Shown here: positions 6,889-15,342 of the stretch, piece by piece
How the letters are laid out: each line of letters opens with the position of its first letter
Position numbering within the stretch: position 1 is the first letter of the stretch
Origin: Lentzea kentuckyensis
Lineage (GTDB): Bacteria > Actinomycetota > Actinomycetes > Mycobacteriales > Pseudonocardiaceae
Reading direction: 5' to 3'
Assembly: GCF_002150765.1 (NCBI RefSeq)
Contig: NZ_MUYM01000062.1
Span: 1-39,453 of the forward strand
DNA length: 39,453 nucleotides
The notes under the pieces: model-generated
The model's input: only the letters and a program-made list of their open reading frames with translations
What the model was told of the DNA's origin: nothing
The model's database searches: none
Translations under genes and position numbers: made by a program

Positions 6889-7602
6889 TTACTGGTCTTC
6901 CTGGAACCCGATGTCGCTCAGCATCTGGTCGAGCATGCTGTCGAACATCGGCTCCGGGTTGCTCACCGCGAACGGGAACCTCCCGAACACCTCCAGAGCC
7001 ACGTGCCCGTACAGCCGAACCCACGACTGCACCACGTGGTAGATCTTCCCCAGGTTGAGGACGGAGTCCTCGACCACGACGCCGTGCACCGACACCGCGT
7101 CCATCAGCACCTGCTGGAACCTGACCAGGTCCTCGTGCAGCACCTCGGGCACCTCGTCGTCCGCGTGCTTGACGACCAGGTTCGAGGCGATCAGCCGACC
7201 GGCGAGCTGCAGGAACACCGAGCCGAACTGGTCGGCGCCCAGCGGGTCCCGTGGCGAGGCGAAGACCAGCGCGAACTCCTGCGGGTGGGCCAGCGCCCAG
7301 CGGCGGAAGCCGCGGCACACCGCCCGCACCTGGCATCCCACGTGCCCTGACGTGTCCGCGGCGAGGTCGGCGTACAGGACAGCCGCCATGTCCGCGCAGA
7401 TGTCGTCGCAGAGCTGTCGCAACAGCGCGTCGTGGGAGTCGTAGTAGCGGTACAGGGCTGGCGCGGTGATGCCTAGTTTGCGCGCGATGGCACGCAGGGT
7501 AACCGCGTCGCGGCCGCTTTCCACCAAAAGGGCGCGGGCCGCCTGCCGGATCTCCCGCTCGGTTTCAACGCGGAGTCGTTCTCGGCGAGTGGCCTCGGTC
7601 AT
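6889..7602 (-). CDS. TetR family repressor with WHG-type C-terminal domain
   Basis: A 237-residue TetR-type transcription repressor. The N-terminal HTH is clear: REIRQAARALLVESGRDAVTLRAIARKLGITAPALYRYYDSHDALLRQL (about residues 16-64). The ligand-binding region contains FRRWALAHPQEFALVFASP and a C-terminal WVRLYGHVALEVFGRF, the pattern of WHG-type TetR C-terminal domains. The gene is divergent from the MMPL transporter gene with 112 bases between the start codons, and an inverted repeat lies in that gap, so it most likely represses the transporter and itself. The inducer is unknown. It is convergent with leuS. Confidence 0.9.
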   Translation of the reverse strand: MTEATRRERLRVETEREIRQAARALLVESGRDAVTLRAIARKLGITAPALYRYYDSHDALLRQLCDDICADMAAVLYADLAADTSGHVGCQVRAVCRGFRRWALAHPQEFALVFASPRDPLGADQFGSVFLQLAGRLIASNLVVKHADDEVPEVLHEDLVRFQQVLMDAVSVHGVVVEDSVLNLGKIYHVVQSWVRLYGHVALEVFGRFPFAVSNPEPMFDSMLDQMLSDIGFQEDQ

Positions 7603-7652
7603 ATGTCACTCCATCGGGTTGTAGACCCCGTCCACGGCCCCGTACGGTTTCA

Positions 7653-7677
7653 GTGAACGGTGTTTACAAGAGTTCAC
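7653..7677. promoter_or_regulatory. Candidate TetR operator
   Basis: GTGAAC (7653-7658) and GTTCAC (7672-7677) form an inverted repeat with six-base arms and a 13-base spacer. The spacer contains TGTTTACA (7661-7668), whose ends are also symmetrical. It lies between the divergent TetR and MMPL genes, where an operator is expected. No binding data can be inferred; the assignment is positional. Confidence 0.45.
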
Positions 7678-7714
7678 GGGATTAACAGCACGGTAACCCA
7701 GGAGGCCGTCGTCG

Positions 7715-9838
7715 ATGTTCGCGAAGTGGGGCTCGATCGCATATCGCCGCCGGTGGGTGGTGTTGATCACGACCGTACTGCTCACCGTGCTCGGCGGTGT
7801 GTGGGGTTTGGGCGTGTTCGACAAGCTCAGCCAGGGTGGTTACGAGGCTCCTTCCAGCGAGGCGGCGCGGGCCGACAAAGTAGCCGAGGAGGCGTTCGGG
7901 CGGCAGAACGGTGACGTGATCGTCATTTATCGCGGCGATTTCGCGAACCCGCTCGAGCTCAAGAAGGTCGCCGACCACATCAGCGGCTTCCCCAAGGACG
8001 ACGTGCTCAAGACCGTCGGGCCAGTGCCGTCGGACAACCAGCAGCAGGCGCTGGTCGCCATCACGCTCAGCAGCGGTGACTCGAACGAGCAGATCAAGCA
8101 GTTCGAGGAAATCCAGAAGCAGCTGTCCATCGACGGCTTCACCCAGCAGGTCGGTGGGCTCGTGCCCACCCAGAAGGCCATCAACGACATGTCGCAGGAG
8201 GACCTGACGCGCGCGGAGATGTTCTCGCTGCCGCTGGTCCTGCTGCTGCTCGTGATCATCTTCGGTGGCCTGGTCGCCGCCAGCCTCCCGGTGGTCGTCG
8301 GTGGTCTAGCGATCATGGGCGCGCTCGGCGTGCTGCACGGCATCGCGAACTTCACCGAGGTCAACTCGTTCGCGGTCAACGTCGCCTCGTTGCTCGGTCT
8401 GGGCATGGCGATCGACTACGGGCTGTTCATGGTCGGCCGGTTCCGCGAGGAGCTCGCGCAGGGCCGGACCACCGAACAGGCTGTTGGTCGCACGGTCGCG
8501 AGTGCGGGCCGCACGGTGATGTTCTCCGCGACGCTGCTGGTCATCGCGCTGGCCGGGTTGCTGCTCTTCCCGCACGGCTTCCTGAAGTCCCTCGCGTACG
8601 GCGGCATGTCGTCGGTCGCGATCGCGGCGGTGGTCTCGCTGACGCTGCTGCCCGCGTTGCTCGGCGCGCTCGGCCACCGGGTCGACAAGCTCGCCATGCC
8701 GTGGCGCAAGAAGGAGCCGAGCGAACGCGGCTGGCGCAGTATGAGCGGCAAGGTCATGAAGCGGCCGCTGCTGTTCGCCATCCCGCTGATCGCGGTGCTC
8801 GCGGCGCTCGGTGCGCCGTTCCTGAACGTCCAGTTCGGCCAGGTCACCGAGAAGGTGCTGCCAGAGGGCAACACCGTGCGGGTGGCCACCGAGAACATCA
8901 ACCAGAACTTCTCGGCGCTCTCCAACACCGGCTTCAAGATCGTCGTCAAGGGCGGCGACCAGGCGGCGGTTCAGGAGTACCTGGGCAAGGTCAAGGACGT
9001 TCGCGGCGTCGGCGAGGTCCAGCCGCTCGGCCAGGACAAGGGCGTCACGGCCGCGGCCGCCGGGCTGGAGCACGACGCGCTGAGCGAGGAGTCGAAGCAG
9101 GCGCTCAAGGACGTCCGGGCGATCACCCCGCCGAACGGCGCCGAGGTGCTGGTCGGCGGCAACACCGCCACGGTCAGCGACTCGCTCGACGCCATCGCGG
9201 CCGGGCTGCCGTTGATGATCGGGCTGCTGGTCGGCGCCACGCTGATCCTGATGTTCCTGGCGTTCGGCTCGGTCGTGCTGCCGATCAAGGCGGTGCTGAT
9301 GAGCGCGCTGTCGTTGTCGGCGACGTTCGGCGTGCTGGTGTGGATCTTCCAGGAGGGCCACGGGGCCGACTGGCTCGGCGTCACGCCGGGGCCGCTCGAG
9401 TCCGGCATCGTCGTGCTGATGGCGGCCATCGTGTTCGGTCTGTCGACGGACTACGAGGTCTTCCTGCTCAGCAGGATGGTCGAGGCCCGCGGCCAGGGCG
9501 CGACCACCGAGGAAGCGGTGACCACCGGCCTGGCCAAGACCGGCCGGGTGATCACCTCGGCCGCGCTGCTGCTGATCGTGGTGACCGGCGCGTTCGCGTT
9601 CTCGCAGGTCGCGATGATGCGGTTCGTCGGCGTCGGCATGATCCTCGCGCTGGCGCTCGACGCCACCGTGGTCCGGATGCTGCTCGTGCCGGCCGTGCTC
9701 AAGCTGCTCGGCGACGCCGCGTGGTGGTCACCCGGCCCGCTCAAGCGGATCCAGGAACGCCTCGCGCTTCACGACGAGCCGGTGGACGACTTCGACGACT
9801 GGGACGACGAGATCCGCGAGCCCGTCGCGGTCGGCTGA
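7715..9838 (+). CDS. MMPL/RND family membrane transporter
   Basis: A 707-residue MmpL-type transporter of the resistance-nodulation-division superfamily, which exports lipids or drugs using the proton gradient. It has the duplicated layout: one N-terminal helix, an extracytoplasmic porter domain, five clustered helices (about residues 170-320), then the same again. Each half carries the Asp-Tyr pair of the proton relay: LGMAIDYGLFM (D234, Y235) and FGLSTDYEVFL (D579, Y580). AGGAGG lies nine bases before ATG 7715, an ideal ribosome binding site. The C-terminal tail is short and acidic (DEPVDDFDDWDDE), and its DNA is also read on the other strand by the next gene. It is probably controlled by the divergent TetR. 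The substrate cannot be told; membrane lipid export or detoxification is typical. Confidence 0.95.
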   Translation: MFAKWGSIAYRRRWVVLITTVLLTVLGGVWGLGVFDKLSQGGYEAPSSEAARADKVAEEAFGRQNGDVIVIYRGDFANPLELKKVADHISGFPKDDVLKTVGPVPSDNQQQALVAITLSSGDSNEQIKQFEEIQKQLSIDGFTQQVGGLVPTQKAINDMSQEDLTRAEMFSLPLVLLLLVIIFGGLVAASLPVVVGGLAIMGALGVLHGIANFTEVNSFAVNVASLLGLGMAIDYGLFMVGRFREELAQGRTTEQAVGRTVASAGRTVMFSATLLVIALAGLLLFPHGFLKSLAYGGMSSVAIAAVVSLTLLPALLGALGHRVDKLAMPWRKKEPSERGWRSMSGKVMKRPLLFAIPLIAVLAALGAPFLNVQFGQVTEKVLPEGNTVRVATENINQNFSALSNTGFKIVVKGGDQAAVQEYLGKVKDVRGVGEVQPLGQDKGVTAAAAGLEHDALSEESKQALKDVRAITPPNGAEVLVGGNTATVSDSLDAIAAGLPLMIGLLVGATLILMFLAFGSVVLPIKAVLMSALSLSATFGVLVWIFQEGHGADWLGVTPGPLESGIVVLMAAIVFGLSTDYEVFLLSRMVEARGQGATTEEAVTTGLAKTGRVITSAALLLIVVTGAFAFSQVAMMRFVGVGMILALALDATVVRMLLVPAVLKLLGDAAWWSPGPLKRIQERLALHDEPVDDFDDWDDEIREPVAVG

Positions 9839-10851
9839 CCGGGCGGGAAGGCGATCATGGCCGCGTCGAACTGGCGCGGCCTCGCCTCCTGCAGCTCGCC
9901 CGACTTCATCCGGTAGGTGGCGAGCACCGCGTTCGAGCTGTCCAGCACCGTCGTCGTCGCGCCGGTCGCGAAGAAGACCCTCGGGTCGCCCGGCGCGATG
10001 GCGACGCCCTGCGTGTTGAGGGGCAAACGTTCGCGCAACGTCATCGTGGCCGCGTCGATGATCACGACCGAGCTCTCCTTCGGCAGCGTCAGGTAGACGC
10101 TCGCGCCGTCCGGGGTGACGGCGATGCTGCCCGCTCCCCTGCCGACCTCCAGCGAGCCGACGACCTGGTTCGTGGTCGTGTCGATCACCGACAACGTGCC
10201 GGGCGTCTTCTCGCCGAGGCGCATGCTGCTCACGTACAAACGCTTGCCGTCCGGTGAGATCGCCAGGAACTGCGGCAGACCGCCGACCTGGATCGTCGAG
10301 GTCTGGAACGCCGTCGCGGTGTCGACGATGCCGACCGTCCCGTCCTGCGCGTTGGCCACGTAGAGGACCTGGTTGTTCGGGTGGACGGCGAGGCCCTGCG
10401 GCTGGCCTGGCACCTTGACCGCCGCGACCAGCCGGAAGTTCTCCGGATCCACCACCGCGACGCCGCCGCTGGCCGAGACGTAGAGGCGTTGCCCGTCCGG
10501 GCGCATCGCCGCGTGCGTGAGAGGGACCTGGGTGAAGATCCGGTCGAGGATCGCGCCGGTCTCCGGGTCGACCACGGTGATCGCGCCGGTCCACCCGTTG
10601 ATCACGTACAGGCGTCCCCCGTCCGGAGACACGGCGACACCCGTCGCGCGGCCGCCGGTGTCGGCCTGCGCGAGTACCGTGCCGCTCTTGGTGTCGACGA
10701 CCTGTACGAGACCGGTCCTGCCCACCACGTACGCACGCGGCGCTCGCGATGCGGAAGAAGTGGTCGTGTACTCGTGCCCTTGGTGAACACCCGTCGCCGC
10801 GAAGGCCGCTGAGAGCGCTAGAACCGCGGCCACGAGGCGTGGCTTTGCCAT
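9769..10851 (-). CDS. Secreted YVTN-type beta-propeller protein
   Basis: A 360-residue exported protein with a Sec-type signal peptide (MAKPRLVAAVLALSAAFAAT) and a propeller of repeats of the form V-x-P-D-G-x-x-(L/V)-Y-V. Clear copies are VSPDGGRLYVIN, MRPDGQRLYVSA, VHPNNQVLYVANA, ISPDGKRLYVSS and VTPDGASVYLTL, usually followed by a V-V-D block. Such propellers bind other proteins or the cell surface; no catalytic motif is visible. The gene overlaps the MMPL gene tail to tail by 70 bases. As a result its last 23 residues are a Ser/Thr-rich string (SRISSSQSSKSSTGSS) that is the reverse reading of the acidic MMPL tail, and may not be functional sequence. It could be cotranscribed after the DUF2339 gene, 81 bases upstream. 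Confidence 0.85.
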   Translation of the reverse strand: MAKPRLVAAVLALSAAFAATGVHQGHEYTTTSSASRAPRAYVVGRTGLVQVVDTKSGTVLAQADTGGRATGVAVSPDGGRLYVINGWTGAITVVDPETGAILDRIFTQVPLTHAAMRPDGQRLYVSASGGVAVVDPENFRLVAAVKVPGQPQGLAVHPNNQVLYVANAQDGTVGIVDTATAFQTSTIQVGGLPQFLAISPDGKRLYVSSMRLGEKTPGTLSVIDTTTNQVVGSLEVGRGAGSIAVTPDGASVYLTLPKESSVVIIDAATMTLRERLPLNTQGVAIAPGDPRVFFATGATTTVLDSSNAVLATYRMKSGELQEARPRQFDAAMIAFPPGQPTATGSRISSSQSSKSSTGSS

Positions 10852-10932
10852 ACGCCCGATGGGAACACTTCCGAGTGCTTTCGATCCACTTCCGTCACTC
10901 GGTCGAGCGAAATCTTTGCCCTGTAGTAGTAA

Positions 10933-12867
10933 CTACTCCGGAGCTTTCGCAGTGGCCACCAGCTTCGCGTAACGGGTGCCGGCGGTGAGCAACACCAGAC
11001 CGGCGCCGAGGAACGCCAGCACGCGGGCGACACCGTCGAGCGCGGCCAGGTCGAACAGCACCAGCTTCACCACCGCGGCACCGACCAGGATCAGGCCGGA
11101 GATCCGCAGCGCCTTGTTGTTGATGCCCCTGACCAGGAGGAACAACGCGGCGATCGTCCACGACACGGTGACGACGGAGTGTCCGAAGAGGAATCCGCTC
11201 TCGTCCGGTGACACCAGCAGCGCCGCGCACAGCACCGCACCCGCCGCGCCGTAGAGCAACACGAGTCCGGCGAGGATCCACGGGACCGGATGCCTGGCCG
11301 GCTCGCGCAGCACCTGCATCTTCAGCGCCGCCCACGGCAGCACCGCGGCGACGATGGCCAGCACGATCGCCGTCACCAGGCCCGCCGCGTAGTCGCTCGG
11401 CTGGACGTAGTTGAAGAAGCGCGGTTCTTCCACCAGCCACGTGAGCGGCACTGCCTGACCGATCGTCATCAGGAACCCGACGACGCCGAACACGATCGAC
11501 CCGACCAGCGCGCTCTTCTTGGTGAGCCTGGCCGCGAGGAACGCCAGCAGCACCGCCTCGGCCAGCACGATCGCCGTGCGGACGTTGCCGTCGAGCGCGA
11601 TCACCGTCGTCTGGAACAACGCGAGCATGCCCGTCGCGCCGGCCGCCGTCGTGAACGCGCGGGGCAGGTCCGGGATCATCCAGATCGCCAGCAGCACCGC
11701 GGCGACCGCACCGGCGAGCACCGAGTTGGCCGGGTCGTCGAGCAGCGTCGTCGCGAACATCGCCGGCAGCGCAGAGCCCGCGACCAGCGCGATCGAGACG
11801 ATGTCCTCTGGGCGCCTGCGGATCGTCAGCAGCGCGACCGCGATGCCGACGACGGTCGTGGCCCCGGCGACGCCGACCACGGTCCACTCGAAGTCCTTGG
11901 GGATGGCGTTCGCGGTGGTGAGCAGCGAGGCGAGGATCGGCCCGAAGCCACCAGCGATCGCGAGACCAGGCCAGTTGCGCTGGATCTGGACCGGCGTGCT
12001 GGCCATCTTCAACACCAGCAGGAAGGCGACCAGCAGGACCGTGAAGCCCTCGGTCAAGATCGGCGAACACACGGCACACGCTGCGACGACGGCGACCGCG
12101 AGCGCTTGCGAGTCCCACCGCAGCGCGAGCACGACACCGGCCGCCGCGACCGCGAGGCCGACGACGAGACCCACGCCGGGTGACAGGTAGTGGTACAGGC
12201 TCGTAGCGGCGAGTACGTCCAGGTAGAGCCCCGCGAAACCGGTGAAGGCCAGCGCGAACGCCCCGGTGCGCCCCGCCGGGTTGCGGTGCAGCCAGAGCCC
12301 GATGCCCACCAACGCGCCGCTGAACACCGCGCCGCCGATGACGCGCGGCATCGGCCCGAGCCAGCCGCGCTGAACAGCGAGGATCAGCAACAACACGAAC
12401 CCAAGCACGGTGATCGCGCCACCGACCCACGCCAGCAGCTTCGCCCCCGCCCCATCCTTCCCCAACTTCTCGAACAGCGTCTCCCGAGGCTGCGGCGCAA
12501 CCCACCCCTGCTGCGGGACCGCACGCGGGGCGCCTTCGTACGTTCCATGTGAACGAAAGCTCCCCGCGTGCACTTGCTGCCACGGCTGCGGTGCCGGTGG
12601 CGGCGGCTGGAGCCATGGCTGCGGCGGCCCTTCCGCTGGTACACGCGGGGAGCTTTCGTTCACTGTGGGCGCATGCGGGGACCCCGCGTGTGCCTGAGAC
12701 CACGGGGTGGGTGGCGGCGGTGCTGCCTCGGCCACGGCGGTCGCCGCGGTCGCCACCGAGCCCGAGTGCTCACGCATCTCCGAGCTGATCATCACCAGCC
12801 GCTGCCCGATGGCCGCGAGCTCCAGCGAGAGTCGCTGCTCGTACCCGAGGCGATCCTGTCCGTCCAT
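10933..12867 (-). CDS. DUF2339 polytopic membrane protein
   Basis: About 644 residues: a short N-terminal helical segment (EQRLSLELAAIGQRLVMISSEMREH), a long Pro/Ala/Gln-rich linker, the motif PRETLFEKLGKDGAGAKLLAWVGGAITVLGFVLLL, then some 16 or more hydrophobic helices to the end. The linker-plus-helices plan and the W-V-G-G-x-x-x-x-x-G entry motif are those of DUF2339, a family of unknown function. ATG 12867 is preferred; an in-frame ATG at 12918 would add 17 residues of poor character. Neither has a strong ribosome binding site. The linker contains two 17-residue insertions encoded by 51-bp palindromic repeats (see repeats at 12521 and 12641), reading HAGSFRSHGTYEGAPRA and HAGSPHAPTVNESSPRV. 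Confidence 0.82.
   Translation of the reverse strand: MDGQDRLGYEQRLSLELAAIGQRLVMISSEMREHSGSVATAATAVAEAAPPPPTPWSQAHAGSPHAPTVNESSPRVPAEGPPQPWLQPPPPAPQPWQQVHAGSFRSHGTYEGAPRAVPQQGWVAPQPRETLFEKLGKDGAGAKLLAWVGGAITVLGFVLLLILAVQRGWLGPMPRVIGGAVFSGALVGIGLWLHRNPAGRTGAFALAFTGFAGLYLDVLAATSLYHYLSPGVGLVVGLAVAAAGVVLALRWDSQALAVAVVAACAVCSPILTEGFTVLLVAFLLVLKMASTPVQIQRNWPGLAIAGGFGPILASLLTTANAIPKDFEWTVVGVAGATTVVGIAVALLTIRRRPEDIVSIALVAGSALPAMFATTLLDDPANSVLAGAVAAVLLAIWMIPDLPRAFTTAAGATGMLALFQTTVIALDGNVRTAIVLAEAVLLAFLAARLTKKSALVGSIVFGVVGFLMTIGQAVPLTWLVEEPRFFNYVQPSDYAAGLVTAIVLAIVAAVLPWAALKMQVLREPARHPVPWILAGLVLLYGAAGAVLCAALLVSPDESGFLFGHSVVTVSWTIAALFLLVRGINNKALRISGLILVGAAVVKLVLFDLAALDGVARVLAFLGAGLVLLTAGTRYAKLVATAKAPE
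12521..12571 (-). repeat. 51-bp coding palindromic repeat, copy A
   Basis: Ten-base perfect ends, GCACGCGGGG (12521-12530) and CCCCGCGTGC (12562-12571), enclose a further partly palindromic core with TTCGT/ACGAA and GTTC/GAAC arms. The element is 51 bases, that is 17 codons, and lies in frame inside the DUF2339 linker. The reverse complement of this copy matches copy B at 12641-12691, identically over 22 consecutive bases. Confidence 0.75.
12641..12691 (+). repeat. 51-bp coding palindromic repeat, copy B
   Basis: It has the same length and ends as copy A (ACACGCGGGG at 12641-12650, CCCCGCGTGT at 12682-12691) but lies in the opposite orientation. Its bases 12642-12663 are the exact reverse complement of 12549-12570. 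The other side of the core has diverged. It is also in frame, so the same DUF2339 protein reads both strands of the element. Confidence 0.75.
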
Positions 12868-12923
12868 GTGATCAGGGTGAGGCAGACCACGCCGAGTGAC
12901 ATCCGTACACCTACTCATCCCGC

Positions 12924-12953
12924 TTGACTAGATAGGTGTGTAATCGATTAACT
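12924..12953 (+). promoter_or_regulatory. rbs operon promoter and LacI-type operator
   Basis: TTGACT (12924-12929) and TTAACT (12948-12953), 18 bases apart, form a good promoter. Its start point would fall at about 12960-12962, on the GTG of the repressor gene. TAATCGATTA (12941-12950), a perfect palindrome with a central CG, overlaps the -10 box and matches the usual core of LacI-family operators. This fits autorepression of the whole operon, relieved by sugar. Confidence 0.65.
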
Positions 12954-12961
12954 TCTGCCCC

Positions 12962-13936
12962 GTGACGACCATGAAGGACGTCGCGCAGCACGCAGGCGTC
13001 TCCACGGCCACCGTGTCGCGCGTGCTCAACGGCCATGCGGCGCCGACTCCGGAGACCCGCGAGCGGGTGCTCGCCGCGATCGAGGAACTCGGCTACCGGC
13101 CCAACGCCCTGGCGCGATCCCTCAGGACCACCAGCACCCAGACCCTGGGTCTGGTCATCAGCGATCTGCTGAACCCCTTCTTCGCCGAGATCGCACGAGC
13201 GGTCGAGGACGAAGCCCGGTCACACGGCTACTGCGTCGTGATCGGGAACGCCGACGAGAGCGCCGAGCAGGAAGCGACGTACGTGCGCAACCTGCTCGAC
13301 CGCCGGGTGGACGGCCTCCTGCTGTGCCCCGCGACCGACGACCCTGAGTTGGTTCGCGAAGTGAGCGCAGGTGGCGTTCCGCTCGTCCTGCTCGACCGGA
13401 CCGTCAGGGGCGCGACATGCCCCGTCGTCCGCGCCGACGGCAGCGAGGCTTTGACCGCGCTCGCCCGGCGGCTCGTCGGCGCCGGCCACACCCGCATCGG
13501 CGTGATCGCGGGCCCGCCGAACACCTCCACTGGAAGAGAACGAACGGACGTGCTCACCGGGGCGCTCGGCGGTCTCGCGCAGGTCGTGCACGGCGACTTC
13601 CGGCAGGAGAGCGGCAGTCAGGCCGCCGCCAAGCTGATCGACGGCGGCGCCACCGCGCTGATCGCGATGGACAACCTGATGGGCCTCGGCGCGCTCGGCG
13701 AGATCAAGGCCCGCGGCCTGCAGATCCCGCACGACATCGCGCTCGCGGTGTTCGACGACCAGCCGTGGTTCCCGCTGCTCGACCCGCCGATCACGGTCAT
13801 CGCCCAGCCGACCGTCGCGATGGGCCGGGCCGCCGCCCGCAGCCTGCTCGCCCTGATCAACGGTCAGCAGCCCGACGACGTCCGGCTCACCGCGAAGCTC
13901 GTGCTGCGCGGCTCACTCGGGGAGGCCGAGCTGTGA
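12962..13936 (+). CDS. LacI family repressor of the ribose-type operon
   Basis: A 324-residue LacI-family regulator. The HTH and hinge are classical: MKDVAQHAGVSTATVSRVLNG (residues 4-24) and RPNALARSLRTTSTQTLGLVI. The rest is a periplasmic-binding-protein-like sensor domain with DLLNPFFAEIARAVEDEA and IALAVFDDQPWFPLLDPPITVIAQPT. It most resembles RbsR-type repressors, as the first gene of a ribose-type operon should. GTG 12962 coincides with the predicted transcription start, so the mRNA would be leaderless; ATG 12971 (residue 4) is the alternative. The stop codon overlaps the ATPase start by four bases. The effector is presumably the transported pentose, by context. Confidence 0.92.
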   Translation: MTTMKDVAQHAGVSTATVSRVLNGHAAPTPETRERVLAAIEELGYRPNALARSLRTTSTQTLGLVISDLLNPFFAEIARAVEDEARSHGYCVVIGNADESAEQEATYVRNLLDRRVDGLLLCPATDDPELVREVSAGGVPLVLLDRTVRGATCPVVRADGSEALTALARRLVGAGHTRIGVIAGPPNTSTGRERTDVLTGALGGLAQVVHGDFRQESGSQAAAKLIDGGATALIAMDNLMGLGALGEIKARGLQIPHDIALAVFDDQPWFPLLDPPITVIAQPTVAMGRAAARSLLALINGQQPDDVRLTAKLVLRGSLGEAEL

Positions 13937-15342
13937 ACGCGCTGATCACGGCCCGTGGCATCACCAAGCACTTCGGCGCCAACAAGGCGTTGGACGGCGT
14001 AGACCTCGACATCAACGCGGGTGAGGTCCACGTCCTGCTCGGCGAGAACGGCGCGGGCAAGTCCACGCTGGTCAAGGTGCTCGCCGGCATCCACAGCCAC
14101 GACTCCGGCACCATCGAGGGCAAGGCCAGCCTGGCGGTCATCCACCAGGAGCTCGCGCTCGTCCCCGAGCTGACCGTCGCGGAGAACCTGTTCCTCAACC
14201 GGCTTCCGCGCAAGTACGGCTTCGTCGACCGCGCCGAGATGCGCCGCCAGGCCCCCAGGCTGCTCGACCGGGTCGGGCTGACCGTCGACCCGAACGCCAA
14301 GGTCAAGGACCTCGGCATCGCCCAGCAGCAGATGATCGAGATCGCCCGCGCGCTCGACAAGAACGCCGGCGTGCTGATCCTCGACGAGCCGACCGCGGTC
14401 CTCACCGAAACCGAGACCGACCGCCTGCTGGAGATCATGGCCCAGCTGCGCGAGAACGGCGTCGGCCTGGTCTTCATCACGCACCACCTCGACGAGATCC
14501 AGCGCATCGCCGACCGCATCACCGTGCTGCGCGACGGGCGAAGTGTCGGCGTTCTCGGACCGCGCGCCACCACCCAGCACATGATCGAGCTGATGGTCGG
14601 CCGCCCCATCGGCGAGCAGTACCCGCGCGCCCGGCAACGCCCAGGTCAGCCGTTGCTGAGCATCGAGAACCTGACCAAGCGCGGCGTGTTCGAGAACATC
14701 GACATCGAGGTCCACGCGGGCGAGGTCGTCGGCATCGCCGGCCTGGTCGGCGCGGGACGAACCGAAGTCGCGCGCGCCGCGTTCGGGGTGGACGGCTACG
14801 ACCACGGCACGGTCACCGTCGACGGGAAACCGTTGCCCCGCCACGACGTCCAGGCCGCGATCAAGGCAGGTCTCGGACTGGTGCCGGAGGACCGCAAGGG
14901 CCAGGGCCTGGTCCTCACCGCGACCGTCGGCCAGAACCTCGAACTCGTGACGCTGGAGAACCGCGACCAGAAGCGCCTGCACGACATCGCGGGCAAGCTC
15001 CGGATCAAGGGCCGCGTCGAGCAGCCGGTCAGGGAACTCTCCGGCGGCAACCAGCAGAAGGTCGTCATCGGCAAGTGGCTGCTGGCCGACCCGAAGGTGC
15101 TGATTCTCGACGAGCCCACGCGCGGCGTCGACGTCGGCGCCAAGGTCGAGATCTACGAGCTGATCAACCGCATGACCGCGCAGGGCCGGGCCGTGCTGCT
15201 CGTGTCCAGCGACCTGCCCGAGGTGATCGGGATGAGCGACCGCGTCGTCGTGATGGCGCACGGCCGCGTGGCCGGTGAGCTGCCCAAGGGCGCGACCCAA
15301 GACCAGGTGATGGCACTCGCCGTGCAGGAGATTTCGGCATGA
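13933..15342 (+). CDS. rbsA: Sugar ABC transporter ATPase, RbsA type
   Basis: A 470-residue cytoplasmic ATPase with two fused nucleotide-binding domains that powers sugar uptake. The first has Walker A GENGAGKST (residues 37-45), a Q-loop IHQEL and Walker B VLILDEPTAVL. Its signature is the degenerate LGIAQQQMIEIARAL usual for RbsA/XylG. The second half has a degenerate P-loop (GLVGAGRTEVARAAFG), a good signature LSGGNQQKVVIGKWL and Walker B VLILDEPTRGVDVG. GTG 13933 shares four bases with the stop of the repressor gene; the frame is open far upstream but that reading is antisense-like. It is slightly shorter than E. coli RbsA (about 500). Ribose is the likeliest substrate because of the ribokinase in the operon. 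Confidence 0.93.
   Translation: MNALITARGITKHFGANKALDGVDLDINAGEVHVLLGENGAGKSTLVKVLAGIHSHDSGTIEGKASLAVIHQELALVPELTVAENLFLNRLPRKYGFVDRAEMRRQAPRLLDRVGLTVDPNAKVKDLGIAQQQMIEIARALDKNAGVLILDEPTAVLTETETDRLLEIMAQLRENGVGLVFITHHLDEIQRIADRITVLRDGRSVGVLGPRATTQHMIELMVGRPIGEQYPRARQRPGQPLLSIENLTKRGVFENIDIEVHAGEVVGIAGLVGAGRTEVARAAFGVDGYDHGTVTVDGKPLPRHDVQAAIKAGLGLVPEDRKGQGLVLTATVGQNLELVTLENRDQKRLHDIAGKLRIKGRVEQPVRELSGGNQQKVVIGKWLLADPKVLILDEPTRGVDVGAKVEIYELINRMTAQGRAVLLVSSDLPEVIGMSDRVVVMAHGRVAGELPKGATQDQVMALAVQEISA

Noticed and set aside
10921..10940. Terminator between the DUF2339 and propeller genes (AGTAGT-A-ACTACT)
   Set aside because: The loop would be one base, which cannot form as drawn, and there is no T-run; it more likely reflects chance around the stop codon.
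12521..12691. CRISPR array
   Set aside because: There are only two copies, in opposite orientation, inside a coding region and with coding spacer; no cas genes are nearby.
13864..15300. A 478-codon minus-strand frame across rbsA
   Set aside because: It is antisense to the ATPase gene, has no recognisable domain, and the plus strand has all ABC motifs.
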